A program made the translations under genes and the position numbers. Positions 1 to 8,931 of a stretch of 16,445 nt of DNA are shown in pieces. This DNA is from Gonapodya prolifera JEL478 (lineage: Eukaryota > Monoblepharomycota > Monoblepharidomycetes > Monoblepharidales > Gonapodyaceae). Under the pieces are notes generated by a model that was given only the letters and a program-made list of their open reading frames with translations, searched no databases and was not told where the DNA came from. The stretch's first letter is position 1. The number at the start of each line of letters is the position of its first letter. The stretch spans positions 613 to 17,057 of the forward strand of contig KQ965767.1 in the NCBI GenBank assembly GCA_001574975.1, written 5' to 3'.

Positions 1-165
1 AGAATTGGAGAAAGGAACACTGGCACTGCTCTATTGCCCAACCCAGAAAAATGTTGCAGATATATTATGACCAAGCCAGTTGCAAAACAAATCTTTGAGA
101 GACACAGAGATGCCATGGGAATGTCAGACATTATTAAGGACACTTTGATGGAAACCTTCAACTAA
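1..165 (+). pseudogene. Ty1/copia retrotransposon remnant, C-terminal end of RNase H
   Basis: This is the last part of a Ty1/copia-type polyprotein, cut by the window edge. Frame 2 reads LALLYCPTQKNVADIL and then meets a TGA at 68-70. The continuation TKPVAKQIFERHRDAMGM lies in frame 1 from about 70 and ends at a TAA (163-165). The pattern CPT-x3-(I/V)ADI(L/F)TKP followed by an F-E-x2-R helix is the usual end of copia RNase H. The frame change within the conserved ADILTKP block (one base lost or two gained near 66-69) shows that the copy is dead. Family assignment is from motif recall. What lies upstream is outside the window. Confidence 0.75.
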
Positions 166-177
166 AGTTTTGGTTTC

Positions 178-215
178 AGGGGAGTATTGAGATTTGGTGT
201 GAAGTTGTTATCTAG
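178..215 (+). repeat. Possible polypurine tract and start of a copia LTR
   Basis: Just after the copia stop codon there is a purine run AGGGGAG (178-184) followed by TATTGAGATTTGG. In copia elements a polypurine tract directly precedes the 3' LTR, which usually begins TGTTG; here the second base differs. No second LTR copy is in the window, so the LTR cannot be confirmed and its right end was not found. The broken minus-strand frame at 329-1270 begins shortly after, so the element may lie in or beside that gene. Confidence 0.3.
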
Positions 216-328
216 GACTTTTCGGGGCGTTTTGTGAGAGAACCAAAGAGCTACAGGAACAAAATTAGCATCAATGGAAGCGTCTTGAAGAGTACTATTA
301 GAATGCAAGTGACGGCATGTTTCTATTG

Positions 329-1270
329 CTATTGGTTGAGGATTAATTTAGGATTATGTGTTGTGGTATTGTAGAGACAGATTGTACAAGTCTTAGCTGG
401 TAGTTTAGCAGGAAGTGGCGTACGTCCAGCGCAATAAACAACCATCTCACTCAATAGTGATTCTTGGTCAATATATCCAAATTTGTTCACCCTCTCTGCT
501 TTTAGTTGCAGCAGTATCCTCTCCAGCACGTCCTGCTGGATAAACGCAAACTCTAGCACCTGTGATTTCAGCAGCAACTCCCTGAAGTAACACAACCTCT
601 CACATCCAAGCTGCATGTGCAGATCGTTAACCTCCTTGCACTCCTCATACATTGAAATCTTTGATGAAGGCAGAGCCCCAGTGGAATGTCCTGCCACCAC
701 TCCACACTGGATGCATTACAATGTATCCTGAACTTTGTTGTTCACAAGATCATTTGAGCTGCAACTTTCACACAATTCAGGGACGTTGGTGAGAAGTTTC
801 TGCTTGATGCAAACAAGGCGTCTGTACTGCGCGATGGAGGCAAGCACTTCTTGTGAAGTATCACCAGTGGCACATTTTGCACTGCGATTCTTGCATTCTT
901 CAGAGTTGACGGCATCAAAGAAGAGATGAATATTGTATCTGAGTTGCTTTGATACTTTGGTCTCTGCTTTGAACATATCCTCCTCCTCCCTGTCCATGTT
1001 GTCATCCTCTTCATCCCTGTCCCCTTCTTTGCTTTTCATGCATTTCTTGATTTCCTGCATGCCATTGTATATGTGTTTTAAGATTTTAGCCGTCACTGAG
1101 AGAAAGTTGCTCATCAATGTGCGCATTCTGTTAACGTCAGACATTGCGCCAAGGTCCCAAATATGGCCATTATACATGTTTATTCTGATCAAAGCAAGTG
1201 TGCTGACACTGGAAGTTGGACAATGTTGCCTGGAAGCGGAACCAGGCTTGTGCGTAGGACTTTGATACAT
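329..1270 (-). pseudogene. Unknown protein, reading frame broken by one stop and cut at a hAT insertion
   Basis: One minus-strand frame is open from 1270 to 329 apart from a single TAA at 716-718, about 313 codons in total. The product is unrecognised. The 5' half has an acidic stretch (EEDDNMDREEEDMF) followed by a Cys-containing region (ECKNRSAKC, CESC). The 3' half looks helical (CYFRELLLKSQVLEFAFIQQ). The apparent ATG (1268-1270) sits on the first base of the hAT element, so it is probably not the native start and the 5' end is likely displaced by the transposon. A 30-nt intron could remove the stop without changing frame, but that is shorter than fungal introns normally are, so a nonsense mutation is more likely. 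It may be a damaged host gene or part of an older mobile element. Confidence 0.4.
1262..1269. repeat. Left target-site duplication of the hAT element
   Basis: TTGATACA directly precedes the left TIR. The eight bases after the right TIR (4013-4020) are TTGATTGA. Six of eight positions agree, including the first five. Eight-bp duplications are typical of hAT insertions. The mismatches fit an old insertion whose flanks have drifted. Confidence 0.5.
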
Positions 1271-1300
1271 AGTGATATGGATGAGTGAGTTGGAACTTGC
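1270..1300 (+). repeat. Left terminal inverted repeat of the hAT element
   Basis: The terminus TAGTGATATGGATGAGTGAG is matched by the reverse complement of the right end. Most differences are transitions (T/C, G/A). The first CAAGT/ACTTG motif follows at once. Confidence 0.75.
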
Positions 1301-1406
1301 TACTCACTTGCTCACAAGTGCAAGTTGACAAAATTACAGGCAAGCAAGTGGCAAGTTGCAAATTGAAGCTGGCAAGCGAGTAGCAAAAATGGGCAAGTGA
1401 ACTCAC

Positions 1407-3832
1407 TTGGGTAAACAATTTACTATTCAATCAAAAATGAACGTGTCTGACCCAGCAAACACACTGTCAGAGGACAAATGGATTCCTGCAAGGAGTATTG
1501 TGTCCACAAAGCAAAAGGTGTCTTGGGTGTTCCGCAATGGACATTTTGAAATGCAGGAGAAAGGGTTGGAGAAGAGGGCCATCTGCCTTCAGTTTGGACA
1601 AAACGGATGCAACATGAAGCCGTGAGTTCATTTGTACTTAATTTTTGTTTGTAACTGACTATTCCTCTTGTAGGTATACCATGACCAATCACAACTTGAC
1701 CACAAGTCTACAACAACACACCATCTCCATCCACGCAGACACCATCAGGGACCCCAAAGTCAGGAAAAAACTGGACAAGAGGAAGAAGAGTGCAGGAATC
1801 AGGCAGCTCACCCTCAAGGATGTAGCCTCTACAAAGAGGAAACAGGAGCCCATTTAAGTATGTGAACAAATTGCAATGTCTAGCTATCTTCAACTCTAAT
1901 CACACTTTGCAGACATTCAATGAAACCTCCTTTCAAGCAGCCATTCTCAATTGGGTTGTGGCCTCTGACCAACCTTTCTCAGAACCATCCAACCACTGGT
2001 TCTTGCAGATGATGCCACAGTGAACCTTGAAGCACCCCGGATTTCAGTGGACATGCTTGTGGAGACATCCTGGATGAAATGGAGCGACTGGAGGGAGTTG
2101 TGCACAACCTGTTGGAGGTAGGTGCGTTTTTCATTTGGTGACTCAACCTCTTTTGACCTTCCATTCAGGGTGACTGCTTATGAGTTGCATGCACAACAGA
2201 TGTCTGGACTACATGGGACCAGCGGCATAGCTTTGCCGCTGTCACAGTACATTGGGTGGGGAGGGACTGGACCATGAAGAAGGTCCTGCTGGACTTCATC
2301 AATGTGAAGGGTCAGCATTCTGGTGATAACCTTGCAGGAGTTATATTGGATGCTCTGAGGAAGAGGGGCGTTATTAATAAGGTGTGTTTGATGATTTTCA
2401 TATTTTTTTTGTGCAGGCACACATTTTGCCTTTTTACAACATCACATCAACAGCTCATATTGTTCACACTGGACAATGCTGCAAACAATGGGACAATGAT
2501 TGGTGTAATTGCAGCCCCACGCGATGTTCCTCAGGACTTTGGTGCCAAGGACTCTTATGTTCAATGTTTTGCGCACATCCTTCACCTTGCTGTCTGCGCA
2601 GGACTGGCCAAACTTTGCCTTTTGGATGTTGAAGTTGAGGATGTCTCTTCAGAGAACAGAGGACCTGTGTTCAAGGTAAGTAGCTATTTGTGATGTTCTG
2701 TGTGGCTGAAGACCTCTGTAACCCATCAAAAACAAGCTGTACAAGCTTGTTTTCAAGGTCCAAAACTCCCCACAGTACCATGAGTTGTATGCGTTGTAAT
2801 TTGTGGATGCATTGAAGGCTCGGGAGCTGATAGCACCTGTTGGGACTTGGTGGATGTCAGACTTTGACACCATAACCCAGGCTATTTTGGACAGGAAGGA
2901 GGTCAAGAAGCTCATAGCTTCTGACACAAGTCTTCAGGAATACTGGCTGTTGGACAAGGTCTGGAAATTGCTTGAAGTGAGTTCCAACATTGAGTGTTTA
3001 ATGCACAATCATTGATTGCCTTCAACAGCCAATGGCTCAAGCTCTGTCCATGGTGGAGAAGGCGGGTTACCTGACCCTCATGATGGTTGTCCCACTCTTC
3101 AACATCATCATGGACAAGTTGGAGAAAGCCAACCTGGACTTGGAGCCACTTCTTGTGGCAGTTTGGGAGAACATCCTGGAGGTCCTGCAGAAGTATCATG
3201 GGAAAACAGACAGCACAAAAGCTGTATTGGATTGCACTAGGTGAGTTTTCCCACTGCAATTGCTATTGATACAATTGATACATTGAAAGACCCAATCAGA
3301 GCCATAGTTTTGCACCCCGCATACAAGCTCATGTGGATGCAGGAACAACAATGGGAGACAAAATACGTGGAACAGGTGCAGGATACGGTCTGAAAGGTGT
3401 TTGAGTCAACGTACTCAAATGTTGGGTCAGGTCAGGGACATGAAGAACATTGTCAGTGGAAGTCTTTTCAACAATGACAATGACAACATGCAGGACAAGC
3501 TGGATTTTTACTTGGCAGAGGCACGTAGACCAAGGAAAACCGACATACTGGAGTACTGGAAGGGGAGGGGAGACCTCCCAGGACTCCAACAGATGGCACG
3601 GGACTCCCTGGGAATTCCAGGAACAAGCATGGAAGTGGAAAGAATCTTCTCTGCTGGGAGGAACGTCATTGGGGATAAGAGGGAAGGTGTAGGGATGATA
3701 AGGAGTTTGATGCTGTTAAAGAAGTGGAAACAAGAGTTCCCAGAAATAATGGTTAGAAGTAGCCAAATAAATGTTCCTTCAAAGCTTTTTATTCGAAATC
3801 AAATTTGGATAACAAAGAATTGATAAGGTGCA
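1407..3832 (+). pseudogene. hAT transposase, decayed multi-exon gene
   Basis: Pieces of a hAT transposase appear in order. A degenerate BED-like N-terminal region (about 1407-1621, joined over a 52-nt intron at 1622-1673) is followed by the block NWVVASDQPF. The RNase H-like core follows: CTTDVWTT has a likely catalytic Asp at 2199, FTLDNAANN has the second near 2472, and CFAHILHL comes after. At the C-terminus (about 3530-3725) is the hAT dimerisation domain, with ILEYWKGRGDLPGLQQMARD and PGTSMEVERIFSAGR. Probable introns include 2118-2168, 2382-2451 and one around 2978-3029. Lesions are stops at 1855, 2021, 2181 and 3391, plus frame changes between about 2023 and 2060 and between 3393 and 3430. 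The product would have cut and joined DNA as a dimer in the nucleus. Confidence 0.85.
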
Positions 3833-3983
3833 CTTAATTCAATTTAACCTCCAAACAAGTCAACTCACCAAGTATGAGTTGCAAATTCAACAAGTGAGCA
3901 AGGGCAAGTTACCTGCGTCACTGGGCAAGCAAGTGCCGAGTTGGCAATCTACTGAGCAAGTGTGTGGCAAGTTGACCAAAATA

Positions 3984-4012
3984 GGCAAGTTACTTGCTTG
4001 TCCATAACACTA
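3984..4012 (-). repeat. Right terminal inverted repeat of the hAT element
   Basis: Read on the minus strand from 4012 it begins TAGTGTTATGGACAAGCAAG, matching the left end with one transversion and four transitions in 21 bases. It then runs through AACTTGCC into the right subterminal motif cluster. Confidence 0.75.
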
Positions 4013-4020
4013 TTGATTGA

Positions 4021-5236
4021 GGTTGTGAGCATGGAGACTTTTATGTAAGTAGCAAACTGGAATATATTTTTTTTCAAACGTAACTCAAACCCCCTAATCT
4101 ATAGTACCTGTTTTCCACTACTAGTGTTTCTGTTTTCTCCAGGGTATCCCAAGGGGTTTGTGTAAAATTTACCCATTTCAAGTCTGCAATGCGTGTGCCA
4201 ATAGATCCACACTACAATCATATCATTTGCTGCCAATTCTACATTACTTGCAAATGCGCTGCTTACGTACTCAAAAGCGTCACAATATACTGGCGTGATC
4301 TGCTACACAACCTAGCGTGTATGTGTGATCAAATATACCTAGTGTGCATGGAACTCACCTGCCGGAACATGATGCCAAACTTAGGGCACGTCCTGCAGGT
4401 GTGCACATCTAAACCCGCGGCCACAGTAGTGGCACAGCAGCTAATACCCAACAATCATACTACTCTATATATTCCACATTAGTGGATGTCAGTGTGACAT
4501 GATCAGCTCAAACAATGGAACGCGGTGGGTCAACACAACCAGGCGCCAGCCATTCAAAATTGCAGTGCCAGTGGCAACACCAAGGGCGGCAACAAATTTA
4601 CCATACAGTTGAACGCTGGTGTGGGGTGAAAAGTTTGGAATTTGTGTATAATCGCTTATGGTGTCTTTGATTTTTTGGACGTGGGACATGTCAATGTCTC
4701 ATCACATTGTGCCTCCAAAGAGGGTCAAATCTGTATTGGGAATATCAAAACAATGAATTTTGCAGAATGTGGACGTTGGGATGTGCTTGCTCCAAGTATT
4801 TTAGGTAGCTGTCGATGTGGCCCATGTAGACGCTTCTGCAATGCTCGTGATTCCCCCCCACAAGAAAAATGTGTTCAAAGAGTCCAGATACGCAACTAAT
4901 AAACTTGTAATGCATGTTTGTTCAACACGGGACTCCAATGTCCCCTGCTAACAGTAGGATAGGTGCCCGGGTGACAAAGGAGGAAATGAACGTATGTAAT
5001 GGAACGTTGCGTGATATATTATAGGTATTGTAGTCTAAACTATGGGAACCTACGGCTGGGTAGATCCTGACACCAATACAACTGATCCTACCCTTGGACA
5101 TATCCCACGGCACACGTGCCTCTACACGTATCTGCGCGTTTGGGACTAAAAAGCTCAAGGTGAATATCAGAGACACACTGAATTTGCATTTCCTTTTCTT
5201 TATTGCGGGGATTGCAAAAAAAATACAGCCAAGTTT
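4021..5236. other. Region without a supportable gene
   Basis: Only short frames occur (under 100 codons), with no recognised motif, no consistent splice chain and no match to the flanking transposon. The minus frames at 4922-5176 and 4489-4689 have somewhat protein-like composition but nothing connects them. No tRNA-like or LTR-like structure was seen. It probably holds flanking sequence and decayed repeats. Confidence 0.5.
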
Positions 5237-5287
5237 ACGTTAACGCTTCAGCGCCTAAATGTTAACCCTTTACGTCAGCGTTAACGT
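5237..5287. repeat. Perfect 11-bp inverted repeat with GTTAAC cores
   Basis: ACGTTAACGCT at 5237-5247 is the exact reverse complement of AGCGTTAACGT at 5277-5287, with 29 bases between. A further GTTAAC occurs within the spacer (5261-5266) and another at 5285-5290. It lies beside the 3' end of the minus-strand gene at 5293-6073, so it may act as an mRNA 3'-end hairpin, a protein-binding site or a transposon scar. No function can be assigned from sequence alone. Confidence 0.6.
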
Positions 5288-5292
5288 TAACT

Positions 5293-6073
5293 TCAACCCA
5301 AAGAAGCAAACGCATGCAAACTCCTCCCTTCCCCACGCGAAATAATTACTGCTGGAGAAACATCCGTACTGTTTTCACCACTTGGATGCGTTCTCTGTGG
5401 TTTATTGCACGTTGGGGCCGCAAGCCTTACTAGATCCGAATCGGAACTTGAGCGTTCAAGCAGAGTCGCAGAAGAAGCAACTCTCACCGGCAATTCCACA
5501 GTGGGCTTTTCGTTCAGCATTTTGTACGCCCAGCGCGGTATGCGCTTTGCCTGGAACTTGGTGAGACTTCTGCGCGCCGTGCCAAAAGTTCCAGAAATTC
5601 GTTTGACGTCGGCAGTGTGTCACGGTGTCGTCGACGTCTACCAATGCCGCGTCCTCGTCATTGTTATCTTCATTTTCGTGACCACCGTTCAGGGTGTCAC
5701 TGTCGTCTATGTACACTTTATCGTTGTATGGAGTTTCAGCCGGGTACTGGTGGTGGTGGTGTTTCACGTTACGTTGAATGTACTTGACGCGATTCGTATC
5801 ACGCACGCTACGCTCGTTGAGCATTTCGGTGATAAGGTCGTAGATGTGCTTCAGTTCAGCATAGTCAAAGATTGCAAGGTCAAAGATATAATTTTTGTCT
5901 GTAGTGGTGTGGCTGTTCGCTTGCATGTGCGCGTGCAGCATTTCGATTCCATCTTCCAGCAATTTGGTTGCCTTGGCGAGAACTTCTCGAATGATGACGT
6001 CGCGGGGAGTTTGAATTGGACGGCGAGATTTATTGAGCGCGGCATGCGCGGCAAAAATGATATACAGTTGCAA
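5293..6073 (-). pseudogene. Unknown protein with an apparent frameshift
   Basis: From the ATG at 6071-6073 the frame is open to 5456. Its first part is protein-like: a short hydrophobic start (MQLYIIFAAHAA, possibly a weak signal sequence), a helical segment (DVIIREVLAKATKLLEDGIE), a four-His run and an acidic stretch (HENEDNNDEDAALVDVDD). Near 5620, in a short (AC)n run, coding character passes to the next frame, which continues through KRISGTFGTARRSLTKFQAK and LLERSSSDSDLVRL to a stop at 5293. The change fits loss of one AC unit or a sequencing error; a small undetected intron is the alternative. The family is not recognised. The upstream gap to the next gene is only about 170 bp, so the start is provisional. 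Confidence 0.4.
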
Positions 6074-6241
6074 ACTTATCCATATGCAAACAAAAAAGCC
6101 TAACTCAGGATTATGTTGGTGTTTGAGCTAGGAAAAGGGGGCAATAGAGGGGTTGCAACCTCTTTTAACGGCGGGAACTGGCAAATCTTCGACGGTTTGC
6201 CAGCATCGTCACACGCAGGAAATGGATCATGATCCATAAAT

Positions 6242-8625
6242 CTACTGGAGATTTGCAGCTAGGTCCAAATCACAATATTGCCAACGCGCAAGAGGAACCT
6301 TGTTGCCTTTCTCATGAGTGGGACCAGCTTCAATGAGATGGTGGACTATCAACTGGGCACCGAAAAGCTGGATGGTGGTGACAAAAAAAGGAAGGTCGTC
6401 TGCCCTTGAACATTTCGCAATAGTCGCCAAAATGACTGGTATGGCCTCCTCAAAGAGCAACTTGTCTTCGTCCCGCTCCTTTTCGATAATAGGTCGGTGA
6501 AACCTCTTGGCTTCTTTGAAGGCGACCTTTCCAATCTGCCCATCGGGCCTTTTACCCTTGTTCTCTTTCAACTGCTGGTTCTTATAGTCGAGTAGCGATA
6601 GAAATGTTCTCGATAGCCGGTCCTGTCGGGACCAGGAACCGCATAGCAACATGTAAAGATAGCACACGGCATCGTCTTCACGAGGGCTTAGTCCATCATC
6701 TCCCTCGGAATTAAGCGAATCACCTCCCTCGGAACCACACGAATCACCGCTCTCGGAACGATGTGCCTTATCTTTCGCAAGGCCATGTTTGCCGCCATCT
6801 TCTCTGGGACGAGGTTTGGCACTTTTTTGGAAAAGTCCCACGTGAGCCCTGCAATTACATGTAAAAAAAGTTTATCAAGTAACACCAAAATCGGCGTACA
6901 CGTACTTGAACCCCAACCAGTTCGGAATTGCGATTTGTTGAACTATAGGCAGGAATGCCGCCACTTGCGGAGAACTGATGAACTCATTGAATGGTACCTC
7001 TTCGCTGATGCTCGCCGCGTGAACCAATTCCAGCTCCTCTCGAAGTCTCGACATTAATTCTTTCCGACAAGATGCGAAGGGACTGAAAGTTTCGTGGAGG
7101 AACTCATAGAGAACTTCTCGATCCTCGTTTACGAAGATATTATTAGTAGAGTTGTGGTCAATAACATCGATAATTTGATTTTGCAGTCTACACGAAAAAG
7201 AAGGTAAACGTCACCTAAATAAAACATTAAACAAGCCACCCATTTTGCCAAAGATCGTTTGTCCGTAATCCGCTTCAAAAATCCCTTTCCTTTAGTTTTG
7301 ATGTAGCGCATGAGATTTACTTTTAGCTGCTTCAGGCCACAACGGCTTCCTTTCCCATTTCTTCGTGCCTTAATTTTTGGTACACTAAGGCGAAATAGAG
7401 GTTTTTCTTCTTGAGACGCATCTACTGGGGCTACTCCAAAGTACGTCTCGATGCACTCCTCTTCGTCAAACAATGGCGTTCGGACAGCTGTTGCAGAGGA
7501 GGAGGTACTAGTAGTCGGTCGGCTGAGGAGAGTTTTGGAGTCATCGTCATCATCGTAGTCCTTGCGATTAAATGAGGGGAGGTGGCCCAAATGAGATATT
7601 CATTCACCGAAAGCGGAAAAACAACCACAAATAAAAGGAAATGAAACCTGTTTCGTCCGCAGCGAGCCAGAAAACACATTGGTCATGGAGATCCCCCAAA
7701 CATAGCCACCGAGGTGCTCGCATGGTCACCCTCCAAGGGGTGATGGTAAGGGGCAGCTCCCAGAGATCCATTTCCTACACACCAAGCCGCGCCACCCATC
7801 CAAGGCTTACGACTCACCAGAATAGTATTTTCTTCAAACGAAATGGTGGTTGCTCTCGATTCGCCATCCGCATTTGTCTGGACAGAAAATTGAAGCAAAT
7901 CCATTTCAGGATTAATCGGGTGAATCAGTAGATTCGGGTCAAACTCACCGGGTTCTTGACTTCATCTTTAATTGCGAGCATATCTAGAATTTCCACAGGG
8001 TCGCCTGGACTGCCCTGTCTCGCCACGTAATGGCGCTGGCCGTTGGTGAATGGTACGACAATGCCTTTGTCCAGAAGACCGGCGATGGAGGAGCAGCCAA
8101 TTTGCGTAGCTGTCCAAAACCCCTTTGCGAGAAACTCTGGAATCGATGACCCTTTCTCGAGAAGCTCTTTGAGCAACGACTTCTCCTCAATTTGTGAAAC
8201 CGAGAAAGACGAATTTTCCTATTGAAAATTAAGAACTTATGTAAAATCACATTCTTCGATGATACAAATGAAAGTAGGGGGGAAAGATCCATCTTCCCTC
8301 AACTCACTTTGGTAGAGTCGCCGCTCAAAGTCGCATTGCTGGTCTCCTTCCCAGGTTGGCGCAGCGGCGAATCTTCAGTCCACTCCGTCGCATACCCAGA
8401 GTATTCCGGTGTTGTGGCCACCTGAGTTGGATCGTTCGGAATAGTTTCGGATGACACGGTCTGGAGACCATGCAAGCAATTGCAAGAAAAAGTTTTAGTA
8501 AGTAATGCCTTGTACAAAAAATTCACGTGTATGCATTAACTCACTTGATTCTCCGATGCTTGCACATTCTCTCTACTGTAATGGCGGCGCTTGGTTGGTC
8601 GGCGGCAAGACTCGTCGGAATCGTC
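6242..8625 (-). CDS. Unknown multi-exon protein (3' and central exons)
   Basis: Eight exons can be chained on the minus strand: 8625-8545, 8460-8308, 8218-7949, 7877-7818, 7774-7730, 7560-7226, 7187-6906 and 6848-6242 (stop TAG). All junctions have GT and AG, and every one keeps the frame. The first five introns are 84, 89, 71, 43 and 169 nt; the last two are 38 and 57 nt. The product (over 600 residues) is unrecognised. It starts with basic and Ser/Thr-rich linkers, then has a helical part (EEKSLLKELLEKGSSIPEF), a second region with IPNWLGFK, a Ser/Gly/Glu-rich low-complexity stretch (SESGDSCGSEGGDSLNSEGD) and a charged helical C-terminus. The 5' start was not found, because an in-frame stop lies just upstream of 8625. 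It could be separate or the distal part of the CDT1-like gene upstream. The 38-nt intron and the 7730 donor are the weakest points. Confidence 0.5.
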
Positions 8626-8931
8626 CTAAGGTGGGATGAAGAACAAATTCAATGAATCAAAAAAGCACAAGCGATATGTCTTCAAACTTACCCCTTGCTA
8701 TTTTCGTCTTCTGGGTTTGCGCCGTCTCCTCTTCTTTTGTGCAGCTGAGTACCAAAAAAAAAAGAAACGACGAGATGGTCGGTCAACCGCTGTGGTTCGG
8801 ACACAATAACATCAAACGTGCGCCATTGAGAGATTTCTGTCCCGTACCAATCCGCGTTGAGTGGTTTGTATTCTGCCGAACGCCGCTCGATTTATCCCTG
8901 CAACAATCGTCGACACACAGAGCCTTCTCAC

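Larger units (their letters stand above)
1270..4012 (+). mobile_element. hAT-superfamily DNA transposon, about 2.74 kb, non-autonomous through decay
   Basis: The element starts TAGTGATATGGA and, read inward from the right end on the other strand, starts TAGTGTTATGGA. The first 21 bases of the two ends agree at 16 positions, and both lead on to AACTTGC. An imperfect 8-bp duplication flanks it. Between the ends lies a transposase-like gene on the plus strand with a hAT dimerisation domain at its C-terminus. Both subterminal zones (about 1285-1415 and 3855-4000) are dense in CAAGT/ACTTG motifs in both orientations, as expected for transposase binding sites. Several stops and frameshifts disable the gene, so any movement would need a transposase supplied from another copy. 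Confidence 0.85.

Noticed and set aside
185-328. A full copia LTR
   Set aside because: Only a possible left edge is visible. No right edge, no second copy and no target duplication could be found.
4922-5176. Minus-strand frame of 84 codons with a hydrophobic start
   Set aside because: There is no cleavage-site context, no homologous family recognised and no connected exons. It is too short to support on its own.
5405-6103. Plus-strand open frame of 232 codons opposite the minus-strand gene
   Set aside because: The composition is poor in helix-like charged segments and dominated by Val/Phe runs that are the antisense of the acidic minus-strand stretch. Treated as a shadow frame.
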